Of a DNA stretch of 64,000 bases, positions 57,101-64,000 are shown piece after piece. Numbering within the stretch: position 1 is the stretch's first letter; the number at the start of each line of letters is the position of its first letter. Below the pieces are notes generated by a model. It had not been told where the DNA came from and did not search any database. It saw nothing but the letters and a program-made list of their open reading frames with translations. Origin of the DNA: Pseudomonas fragi (GTDB lineage: Bacteria > Pseudomonadota > Gammaproteobacteria > Pseudomonadales > Pseudomonadaceae); assembly GCF_002269505.1 (NCBI RefSeq), contig NZ_NQKQ01000008.1:124001-188000 (forward strand), read 5' to 3'. Made by a program: the position numbers and the translations under genes.

Positions 57101-58958
57101 GGCGGATGGCCAGGTAGGCTACCCCTTGTGCGGGATGACATCCGGTGAGCATTCCTGGGGATTGCAGCGCCGTGTGCGCATGATCTATTCCGACTTTGAA
57201 GATGAGCAGGTCGTTGAATACCTGGACACTCTGGTTGAGCGGGGGCTTGAACCGCTTAATATCCTGCGCGAACGCAAACGCGAGAGAAGGGCGCTGCTGG
57301 CGAGCCTGCAAGCCTGGATCGATGCCACCCCCGATGAAGTCCCGTTGGCGGATGCCATGTATGACTACCCCGAGAACAGATATCAGGCCGCAGGGTTGAT
57401 TGAACGCTGCTGGCGCAAGAACCCCACCCACATACCCTGGGCTCACAACGATGAGTTGCACAGCCTGAGCCTTGACGGCTTCAGGTTGGGCAACTTTCCG
57501 GTTCTGCCGGCCATAGCCGACTTCAGCCATGTGCGGGAGTTGAAACTCAGCAACATGAACTGCCGGGATACGGCCAATACCTTCCTTGAGCACTTCAATG
57601 GGCTGGTTGCCCTGGAAATGGATAACAACCGCATGGTCCATCTACCCTCGCAGCTGGAGCGAATGCCCAATCTGAGACGTTTGTCACTGGCCCGCAACCT
57701 GCTGTATCTGAACCCCGGTAACCTGTCGGTACTCAATACCCTGACCAATCTGCAGGTGCTCAACCTGAATGACAACTTGTTGGGCCCCAACCTGCATCTG
57801 GCTAATCTGGGTTTTTTACGCAAGGTCTATTTGCGTCGCACCTGGATCGACGAATGGCCACAAGACCTGATTTCCCGCCCATTTCTTGAGTCGGCAGACC
57901 TGCGAGAAAACCGCATCATTGAAATACCTGAGCATGTCTACCAGGCCTCGCCCACTGTTACGCGCAATATATCCTTGTCCGGCAATCCTTTATCTGCGAC
58001 CAGTCGTCTGCGTCTGGCACGCTATGCGATGCAGGGGGGGAGCAGCATGGGAATCAACAGTGAACAACTGATGAGCGAGGCAGCGGCGTTCGAGTTCTGG
58101 ACGGCGGGGATTACCGCTCAGGAGCTACGAAGAAGAGAGCTGTTATGGAATAGCTTGCGGGCCGATGCTACTTCGGAAGATTTCTTCACGGTGCTCAGCC
58201 GTTTGACCGCCACTGCTGACGCCCGTGAAGTGCGTCAGGACCTCAGCCGGCGTGTCTGGGAAATGATTGAAGCGGCTAGCGAGAGTTCACCGTTGCGCCG
58301 TGATGTGCTGGATATTGCCGCTTCACCGCGAAGCTGTACTGACAGTGTGGCCTTTACGTTCAGCGAGATGGAAGTGCAAATGGAGCTGGCCTTGCTATCG
58401 CACGGTGGCCCGCCACAGAAGCAGCAATTGCTGAATCTGGGCAAGGGGCTGTTCCGACTCGATAGGCTCGCCAAAATCGCCCGCGAGCAATTTTTGTTAC
58501 GCCTTGAGGGGCCGGGCCCGGCACCGGATGAGCTTGAGATGCACCTGGCTTACCGGGTGGGCCTTGCGCGAGCACTTGAGCTGCCGGGGCAACCTGAAAG
58601 CATGGTGTTTAAAGCCCTGGCCGGGGTGACCCAGGCAGATCTGGATATTGCGCGGCTGGAGGTTGAAAGCGCCGAGAAAACAGCCTCGCTGAACATCTTT
58701 ATCAGCACCCGTCAGTTTTGGCGGGACTACTTGATACGTATATACAGGGTGCAATATGGCACGTTGACCGAGCCGTATTTCGAGGCATTAAGCAACCTGC
58801 TTAAAAAGTCTCCAGAAATGAACAGTGAGCGTTATCTGCGCGAGGTCAGTGAAGTTCGTCATCAGATGGACGCTGCTGTCGATGTCTGGAGCCTGCAAAA
58901 GACCGAGGCGCTACTCACGCCCAGGTCCTTTGAGGGGTCTCCCTCTACAGCCCTTTGA
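54144..58958 (+). CDS. DUF6543/LRR protein with C-terminal NEL E3 ubiquitin ligase domain
   Basis: The 1604-residue protein has a DUF6543 (dermonecrotic-toxin-like) N-terminal region with the unit MPKWLLGADPQ (about 29-100), a hydrophobic hairpin at about 398-430 (LLLVNVAALFVPVLGDLMLA) with a second at about 455-475, a long central helical region, leucine-rich repeats at about 1105-1290 (VRELKLSNMNC, LRRLSLARNLLYLN, LQVLNLNDNLL), and a C-terminal NEL domain. The catalytic motif is Cys1398-Thr-Asp1400 in SCTDSVAFTFSEME, aligned with CEDRVALTW of IpaH/SspH2 enzymes. Those transfer ubiquitin to host proteins after injection. No signal peptide. Its 3' end overlaps mnmC by 14 bases, tail to tail. 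Secretion route unknown. Confidence 0.9.
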   Translation: MTRHMPPLDARDTTLSDLEPLELVRSHMPKWLLGADPQIIAAMNASMASSRFYHGLVGKQFGELQSVEVYCGALLAAEVMREFGPSLNIHNDYLAVVHAHLITDETLLSTVRHYWVRDEPKTLLWAALQSFSAGEALADGFNPQSQIRLGGQPQQISPLEPHQFAALCRRLDLGLKYQQYLEHFLGVTASGTPRPEQLATEKNLRILKNHDMEVDAHVAFLKKKISHTAYTAVLAALAEPATTARPATVHLDGKPIVLSTLSILDTAIDGVVIFSPDSLLLHPGNRLIAYIPNDPRTPFFEFSSLQVFTDELKQRLLDPAYAKFFSRFTALNVRPLFMQKIMARPERLALTATPLAISAAHYLSTVQLRNMFADARQLAVPTGVLDEREREQRWQMYKTAGLLLVNVAALFVPVLGDLMLAVAIGDMLKEVYEGVEDWTQGDVDHAREHLLNVATDLAVNAAVVVGVAAAKTAASRLSAATREHFEGFQPVSRDDGTARLWNKDLQHYEQKTMGDHRFTADAQGFISLYGRPHVDVAGKHFPVEFDAVRKQWRIPHSRRPDAFKPALLHNNQGAWQHVHERPLEWDASASLLGRLGPGAAALDESTLEHIRGLTNTASGALRRLHLENLAAPPLLKVSLKRFEIDHQIDTFVEQMNAGHYTSRRWSELQLQLLPELAGWPAGKGLAVVNDTGSRLGQYASMMWPTTSHINLTTSVLEQGKLLDAVLAALPEEQVKALLGNDLPADVAPARRLSRVLGTYAQENKRQVFERLYGLFNVSFAPEANPIERDFPGLPRTVTQALVESASNPQLQSLRTGRVPLELAERARMHQRDARINRAIEGFYLEQQANEDTERLALHYLDQLPGWPADKALEVREESISGAVTQYWGGVLTTPPRVLVKTPRGYERYRPRGHVYLLEPGGPVSITAAVFESLSDLERDAMGFAANTDVPAFNAALAKLAANARQESARILRMQPIKPGFIPPVTLADGQVGYPLCGMTSGEHSWGLQRRVRMIYSDFEDEQVVEYLDTLVERGLEPLNILRERKRERRALLASLQAWIDATPDEVPLADAMYDYPENRYQAAGLIERCWRKNPTHIPWAHNDELHSLSLDGFRLGNFPVLPAIADFSHVRELKLSNMNCRDTANTFLEHFNGLVALEMDNNRMVHLPSQLERMPNLRRLSLARNLLYLNPGNLSVLNTLTNLQVLNLNDNLLGPNLHLANLGFLRKVYLRRTWIDEWPQDLISRPFLESADLRENRIIEIPEHVYQASPTVTRNISLSGNPLSATSRLRLARYAMQGGSSMGINSEQLMSEAAAFEFWTAGITAQELRRRELLWNSLRADATSEDFFTVLSRLTATADAREVRQDLSRRVWEMIEAASESSPLRRDVLDIAASPRSCTDSVAFTFSEMEVQMELALLSHGGPPQKQQLLNLGKGLFRLDRLAKIAREQFLLRLEGPGPAPDELEMHLAYRVGLARALELPGQPESMVFKALAGVTQADLDIARLEVESAEKTASLNIFISTRQFWRDYLIRIYRVQYGTLTEPYFEALSNLLKKSPEMNSERYLREVSEVRHQMDAAVDVWSLQKTEALLTPRSFEGSPSTAL

Positions 58959-60924
58959 TCAGGGCGCGCAGCCCGAACCGGTTCGGCAGGCAGGCTTCGG
59001 CTACTGCTCTGGGTACGGGCAGGGGCTCATCGTTGATCCAGGCGGCGAGTATTTCGCCGGACAGGGGCGCCGTGATCAGACCGCGCGAGCCGTGGCCGCT
59101 GTTGACGTACAAACCGTCGAGCCAGGGGCAGGGGATGTCAGGCACTTGTCGGGCATCCTTGCGTAACACGCCATAGGCGCTGGCGAACTGCTCCGGGTCC
59201 GCCAGTGGGCCGACAATTGGCAAGTAGTCCGGGCTGGTGCAACGGAACGCCGCCCATCCACGCAGTGTGTCAGGGTTGAGTTGTTCATCACCTAGCCGGT
59301 GGGCCATGTCCTGGGAGATTTCCTGGAGCAGGTCAAGGTTGCCCTGATGCCCCTCGGGGGTGGTAGTCAGGTCTTCGTTGTGAAAGTCGAAGCTGGCGCC
59401 CAGGGTGTGCTCGCCGAGGCGACCCGGTGCTACGTAACCTTCGGCACACACCACGGTTTTCAATACGGCGCTGTCAGGTGTTTCGACCAGTTGGGTGATT
59501 TGCCCGCGAATCCGCTTGAGTGGCAAGCCGCTGCTGCCCGGGAAGCGCTTGACCTCGGCGGCGCCCGCCAGAATGACCACGCTGGCGCTGGCCAGTACCT
59601 GATCGTCGTGGCGTGCCTGCCATTGCTCGTCGACCTTGTGCAGTTGCAAAACCTCATGGTGGGTCAACACCTTAACCTTGGGGTGTAAGGTCTGGTAGTG
59701 ACAAAGCGCTGGAGGGTGAACCCAGCCGCCTTCGGGATAGAACAGGCCACCATGGGCCAGTTCGATTCCGGCCACGGCTTGCGCCTGGGGTTGGTCAAGC
59801 AGATGTACCAGAGCAGGAGGGAAGGCTGTGGCCAGTTGGGCCTGACGCTCGGCTTCCTTGGCATTGAAGCCCAATTGCAGGACGCCGCAGTCATCCCAGT
59901 CGCGCCCGCGCTGCAGGTGTTCCAGTACGCGACGGGTGTAGCCGAAGCCGCTGACGATCATTTGTGAGAGCGTCGTTCCGTGTGCCGAGAGCTTGAGATA
60001 CAGCACCCCTTGCGGGTTGCCCGATGCCTCCTTGGCCAGCCTTTCGTGACGCTCCAGCAGTACAACCCGCCAACCGCGGCGCGCCAGGCTATTGGCGCTG
60101 GCGCAACCCGACAGACCGCCACCGATCACCAGTGCTGTGCGTGGGCCTTTGGCCAGAGGCGGGCGGGCAAACCAGGGTTTGACCACGGGCGCTGCAGTTG
60201 CGGTATCGGGCACGCCGATGAAGGTGCCGCGCAGAATTTCCCACTTGTGGCCGATGCCCGGCGTGCGGCGCATCTTGAAACCGGCCTCATTCAGCGCCCG
60301 GCGCACCCAGCCGGTGCTGGTGAAGGTGCTGATCGTCGACCCGGGTGCGGCCAGGCGCGCAAGCTGTGCGAACAGTTCCGGGGTCCACATGTCAGGGTTT
60401 TTTGCTGGGGCAAAACCGTCGAGGAACCACGCATCAATTTTGGCGTCGAGCTGCGGCAGTTGCTGCAGTGCGTCGCCGATCAACAGAGTGAGCGTGACCC
60501 GGCCATTGCCCAGGGTCAGGGTCTGAAAGCCCGGGTGGATGGCAAAGTACACGGCCAGCAATTGTTCGCTGAACGTTGCCAGTTCAGGCCACAGTGCCAG
60601 GGCGCGTTGCAGGTCGTCGCGGGTCAGCGGGTATTTTTCGACGCTGATGAACTGCAGGCGAGCGTCAGGGTGTGCATGTTGCTCGAACAACTGCCAGGCG
60701 CACAAAAAGTTCAGCCCGGTGCCGAAACCGGTTTCGCCAATAACCAGATGGCCGTCAGCGGGCAGGGCGGCGAAGCGCTCAGCAAGGGCGTTCTGTTCGA
60801 TAAAGACATAGCGGGTTTCTTCAAGCCCCGATTTGTCCGAAAAATACACGTCATCAAACACCCGTGAATGGGGGCGACCTTGGTCATCCCAGTCGATCTG
60901 GGCATTGGCAGTTTCAGTAGTCAT
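58945..60924 (-). CDS. mnmC: Bifunctional tRNA mnm5s2U34 methyltransferase/FAD oxidoreductase
   Basis: MnmC (659 residues) completes mnm5s2U at the tRNA wobble base. The N-terminal part (about 1-245) is the SAM methyltransferase, with GETGFGTGLNFLCAWQLF and DAWFLDGFAPAKNPDMW. The C-terminal part (from about 262, VIGGGLSGCASANSLARRG) is a DAO-type FAD oxidase that removes the carboxymethyl group. Upstream of the ATG at 60924 the divergent gene pap begins after 139 bases. It works on the same tRNAs as MnmA encoded at 26257. Confidence 0.96.
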   Translation of the reverse strand: MTTETANAQIDWDDQGRPHSRVFDDVYFSDKSGLEETRYVFIEQNALAERFAALPADGHLVIGETGFGTGLNFLCAWQLFEQHAHPDARLQFISVEKYPLTRDDLQRALALWPELATFSEQLLAVYFAIHPGFQTLTLGNGRVTLTLLIGDALQQLPQLDAKIDAWFLDGFAPAKNPDMWTPELFAQLARLAAPGSTISTFTSTGWVRRALNEAGFKMRRTPGIGHKWEILRGTFIGVPDTATAAPVVKPWFARPPLAKGPRTALVIGGGLSGCASANSLARRGWRVVLLERHERLAKEASGNPQGVLYLKLSAHGTTLSQMIVSGFGYTRRVLEHLQRGRDWDDCGVLQLGFNAKEAERQAQLATAFPPALVHLLDQPQAQAVAGIELAHGGLFYPEGGWVHPPALCHYQTLHPKVKVLTHHEVLQLHKVDEQWQARHDDQVLASASVVILAGAAEVKRFPGSSGLPLKRIRGQITQLVETPDSAVLKTVVCAEGYVAPGRLGEHTLGASFDFHNEDLTTTPEGHQGNLDLLQEISQDMAHRLGDEQLNPDTLRGWAAFRCTSPDYLPIVGPLADPEQFASAYGVLRKDARQVPDIPCPWLDGLYVNSGHGSRGLITAPLSGEILAAWINDEPLPVPRAVAEACLPNRFGLRALIKGL

Positions 60925-61063
60925 GTGTGGCTCGGCAACGGCAAGGTGGCCATTCTAGCCGATCAGTCAGGTCGGGACTGATCCATGACAGGTTTGCACG
61001 GTTTCTTCCTACATATTGCAGAGCAATCCGCTAGGCTTGTGACATCTTGCCAGGGAGCATTCC

Positions 61064-62581
61064 ATGTTCGAATCAGCTGAAATCGGCCATTTCATCGATA
61101 AAGAAACCTACGACAGAGAAGCTCCCGTCTTACGTGAAGCCCTGCTTGAGGCTCAGTTTGAGCTGCATCAGCAGAAGCGCTCTGCGGTCATTGTGTTGAT
61201 CAATGGCATTGAAGGCGCAGGCAAGGGTGAGACGGTCAAACTGCTCAGTGAGTGGATGGACCCGCGTCTGATCGAAGTGCGTACGTTTGACAGCCAGACC
61301 GATGAAGAGCTGTCTCACCCGGCTGCCTGGCGCTACTGGCGCCAGTTGCCGGCCAAAGGCCGCATGGGTGTTTTTTTCGGTAACTGGTACAGCCAGATGC
61401 TTCAGGGGCGCGTTCACGGCCTGTACAAGAATGCCGTGCTTGATCAGGCAATCACGGGCGCCGAGCGTCTGGAAAAAATGCTCTGCAATGAAGGCGCGGT
61501 AATTTTCAAATTCTGGTTTCACTTGTCCAAAAAACAAATGAAAGAGCGCCTGCAAACTCTCAAGGACGACCCGTTGCACAGCTGGCGCATCAGCCCGCTG
61601 GACTGGCAGCAGTCCAAAACCTATGACAAGTTCGTGCGTTATGGCGAGCGGGCGATCCGCCGCACCAGTCGTGATTACGCGCCGTGGAACATCGTCGAAG
61701 GTATTGACCCGTACTACCGCAGCCTGACCGTGGGCAAAATCCTCCTTGAAGGGCTCCAGGCAGCGTTGCAGACACCCAAGGTTGCAGCCCGCCCGGCGGG
61801 CGTTCCGCCGTTGCCGAACAAGCAGGGCGAGTTGACCCTGCTTGATTGCCTGGACCTGACCCGGCATCTTGAAAAAGATGATTATCAGGAGCAATTGATC
61901 ACCGAGCAGGCGCGTCTGTCGGGCCTGATGCGCGACAAGCGCATGCGCCGCCATTCGTTGATTGCGGTGTTTGAAGGTAACGATGCAGCAGGCAAGGGCG
62001 GCTCGATCCGGCGCGTGGCTGCAGCGCTCGACCCGCGTCAGTACATCATCGTGCCCATTGCTGCGCCCTCCGAGGATGAGCGTGCACAGCCTTACCTCTG
62101 GCGTTTTTGGCGGCAAGTCCCGGCGCGGGGAAAGTTCACCATTTTTGACCGTTCCTGGTATGGCCGGGTGCTGGTTGAGCGGGTCGAGGGTTTTTGCACG
62201 CAAGCGGACTGGATGCGCGCTTACGGCGAGATCAATGACTTTGAAGAGCAACTCACGGCGGCCGGTGCGATTGTCGTCAAATTCTGGCTGGCGATCGACA
62301 AGGACACCCAGCTTGAACGCTTCCAGGAGCGTGAAGAGATCCCTTTCAAACGCTTCAAGATCACCGAGGAAGACTGGCGCAACCGTGACAAGTGGGACCT
62401 GTATCGCAATGCCGTGTGCGATATGGTTGACCGCACCAGTACCGAAATCTCGCCCTGGACCCTGGTGGAAGCCAATGACAAACGCTGGGCGCGGGTAAAA
62501 GTGTTGCGCACGATTAACGAAGCCCTGGAAGCCGCCTTCGAGAAACGCGACAAGCAGGAAAAAAAGCGCAAGAAGAAGTAA
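61064..62581 (+). CDS. pap: Polyphosphate:AMP phosphotransferase
   Basis: Pap (505 residues) is a class II PPK2 enzyme that makes ADP from AMP using polyphosphate. Two tandem PPK2 domains are present: Walker A GIEGAGKGE begins at residue 48 in the first, and GNDAAGKGG at 305-313 in the second; both have RxxxR-type lid segments (VFFGNWYSQ and FDRSWYGRV). The tail is Lys-rich. It is divergent from mnmC and is followed after 123 bases by another DUF6543 gene. Confidence 0.95.
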   Translation: MFESAEIGHFIDKETYDREAPVLREALLEAQFELHQQKRSAVIVLINGIEGAGKGETVKLLSEWMDPRLIEVRTFDSQTDEELSHPAAWRYWRQLPAKGRMGVFFGNWYSQMLQGRVHGLYKNAVLDQAITGAERLEKMLCNEGAVIFKFWFHLSKKQMKERLQTLKDDPLHSWRISPLDWQQSKTYDKFVRYGERAIRRTSRDYAPWNIVEGIDPYYRSLTVGKILLEGLQAALQTPKVAARPAGVPPLPNKQGELTLLDCLDLTRHLEKDDYQEQLITEQARLSGLMRDKRMRRHSLIAVFEGNDAAGKGGSIRRVAAALDPRQYIIVPIAAPSEDERAQPYLWRFWRQVPARGKFTIFDRSWYGRVLVERVEGFCTQADWMRAYGEINDFEEQLTAAGAIVVKFWLAIDKDTQLERFQEREEIPFKRFKITEEDWRNRDKWDLYRNAVCDMVDRTSTEISPWTLVEANDKRWARVKVLRTINEALEAAFEKRDKQEKKRKKK

Positions 62582-62704
62582 CCCGCGCCAGCCCCGTGTA
62601 GCTGTTTCGATCCTGAGCGGCTACACGCTATATATGTACCGCTGTTGCCCTCCCTGTTTCTGTTCAGATCAGGTGACTTGATGTCATCCGGGATGAACGC
62701 CTAA

Positions 62705-64000
62705 ATGTCCGCAACCTCGCACACCCTAGAAGCTGACCAATATCTTTCATTTGGCAGCTTGTCTCCGAATTTGCCAGCGACTTTGCGTGAGCGAAAAGTC
62801 GCACGTTATGAAGCGAGTCTTCTCGCGTTTATAGGCGTAGACGATCAGGCGTCAAGCCGTTTGGCCGCTTACCGCCAGGCCCATGAACAGGCGCAAGACC
62901 AGCACGGCGAGACTCAGCAAGCAACAGATACATTGATCGAAGGGGTCGAGTCGCAAGCCCCGGACTTCTGGACCCGGCTAGATGCCAACGGGCTTAGCCT
63001 GTTGCAGCGTTTGTCTGCAGGCAGGGCGCGGTGCATGCTGGCCGAAGCGCAATTGCAAGTATACGAAGGCCGGTTGAGCGAAGCGGCGTATCAACAGATT
63101 AAAGAGGTTGTCAGCGAACCCTGGTCTTCACTTCGTGGACAAAGTACCACTCGTGTTTGTGACTTATCTCTGGGTGCTTCGCAACGCTCTTACTTGCTGT
63201 TGGGGGTGATAGTGATTACCCGCCAACTGGCGCTTGATGATCATCAAGCACCGGAGCCTGTCTATCTGTTTGCTCCGGGCAGGGCGGGCGGCTTGCACGC
63301 ATTCGCCAGCGTGGCTCAGCTCAAGACACAGCTTGCCCGAAGTGTTCGGGCCGATCCTGACGGTTTCTGGCTTGGCCATGTATCGCTCAAAAGCCGCACG
63401 GCTGCACGAGCTGCGCTCATGGTTGAAGGCCCCGACACCCCCATTATCCTGCGTGTGCTCGATGGCCATGCCTTCAACCTGGGGGTTGAGGATCAAATCG
63501 CCAGTTATAAGGAAATGGCTGCGCTTATGACCAGGGGCCAGTCTCTGCACAGCGAATCCACAATTGCACAGTCTCTTGAGCGCTTGCGTCTGGATACCGC
63601 TGAAAATCTGCTGGCGCCCGACAACCAGGCCCGTGAACAGGGTATTGACCTTGTGGCTGAGCAGTTGCGTACGGCACAGGCTACTCAAGATTTACCGGAC
63701 TGGTTGCTGCTGGCGCCAGTCGAGGATCGGGCCGAATATGCCAAGGCACTGTCGGACTACGCGCGTAATGCGGTCTGGCTGGAAGAAGATCTACGTCGCA
63801 ACCTACCTTCATTCGATGTATTTACCCGTCATACGCTGGCTGAGCGGCTCAAGGCTGACTTGAAGCGTGATATCGATCCCGATGCGATCAAAGTCGATAT
63901 GCCGGACAGGGTAACCGTTGAGGTACTGCAAGCGGGCGAAAGGCCCGAGCGCCCGCACTTGGCTGGCGATACGCTGGAAAGCACTGCGGTCACGGGCTTT
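62705..64000 (+). CDS. DUF6543 (dermonecrotic toxin-like) protein, N-terminal part
   Basis: An open frame from ATG 62705 runs through the window end without a stop (432 codons shown, more expected). An in-frame TAA directly precedes the ATG, so this is the earliest possible start. No signal peptide. Residues about 330-400 repeat the unit found near the N-terminus of the protein at 54144: LPDWLLLAPVEDRAEY, then LPSFDVFTRHTLAERLKADL and DIDPDAIKV. That WLL/F-R-x-L/P-D pattern is typical of DUF6543. A preceding domain includes PVYLFAPGRAGGLHAFASVA. The remaining domains lie outside the window, so its effector type is unknown. Confidence 0.75.
   Translation, partial: MSATSHTLEADQYLSFGSLSPNLPATLRERKVARYEASLLAFIGVDDQASSRLAAYRQAHEQAQDQHGETQQATDTLIEGVESQAPDFWTRLDANGLSLLQRLSAGRARCMLAEAQLQVYEGRLSEAAYQQIKEVVSEPWSSLRGQSTTRVCDLSLGASQRSYLLLGVIVITRQLALDDHQAPEPVYLFAPGRAGGLHAFASVAQLKTQLARSVRADPDGFWLGHVSLKSRTAARAALMVEGPDTPIILRVLDGHAFNLGVEDQIASYKEMAALMTRGQSLHSESTIAQSLERLRLDTAENLLAPDNQAREQGIDLVAEQLRTAQATQDLPDWLLLAPVEDRAEYAKALSDYARNAVWLEEDLRRNLPSFDVFTRHTLAERLKADLKRDIDPDAIKVDMPDRVTVEVLQAGERPERPHLAGDTLESTAVTGF

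Noticed and set aside
62593..62625. GTGTAGC/GCTACAC hairpin after pap as a terminator
   Set aside because: Weak stem with a long loop and no T run.

Overview
The window is chromosomal DNA of a Pseudomonas, most likely of the broad P. fluorescens lineage. Three things point there: the gene order (nuoA-N with fused nuoCD, aceA, purB-hflD-mnmA, monomeric idh-cspD-clpS-clpA, infA-bpt-aat-ftsK-lolA-rarA-crcB-serS-cysG, then an NAGGN osmolyte cluster), the REP palindromes built on GTGGGAGCGAGC, and a moderately high GC content. The species cannot be fixed by reading alone.

Layout. 1-4.3 kb: the end of an AI-2E-family permease, a TonB-dependent receptor, a non-coding block bounded by 72-bp direct repeats, and two small accessory genes (DUF4304 protein, lipoprotein). 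4.3-19.3 kb: the complete 13-gene complex I operon on the minus strand. 19.3-31 kb, all minus strand: isocitrate lyase, a stand-alone secretin-N-domain protein, a GNAT enzyme overlapping the ribosomal oxygenase roxA, purB, hflD, mnmA, nudJ, monomeric isocitrate dehydrogenase and cspD. 31-41 kb: clpS-clpA, then an inserted ion-transport block (PNaS-type transporter, mgtA with a possible leader peptide, a small gene), then infA, bpt and aat. 41.5-49 kb, plus strand: ftsK, lolA, rarA, crcB, serS, cysG. 49-54 kb, minus strand: the N-acetylglutaminylglutamine amide (NAGGN) cluster. 54-64 kb: two large dermonecrotic-toxin-type (DUF6543) proteins, interleaved with mnmC and pap.

Functional themes. 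Glyoxylate bypass (aceA) and isocitrate dehydrogenase compete for isocitrate, and complex I reoxidises the NADH. ClpS, ClpA, Bpt and Aat together form an N-degron degradation pathway within 10 kb. The NAGGN genes make a dipeptide osmoprotectant.

The most striking genes are in the last 10 kb. The 1604-residue protein at 54144-58958 combines a DUF6543-type N-terminus, a hydrophobic hairpin, leucine-rich repeats and a C-terminal NEL ubiquitin-ligase domain with an intact Cys-x-Asp motif, the layout of a host-directed effector. A second protein carrying the same N-terminal unit starts at 62705 and runs off the window. Regulatory sites worth attention are a 12-codon ORF with a hairpin ahead of mgtA, an RccR-like operator ahead of aceA, and a Fur-like box ahead of nuoA.
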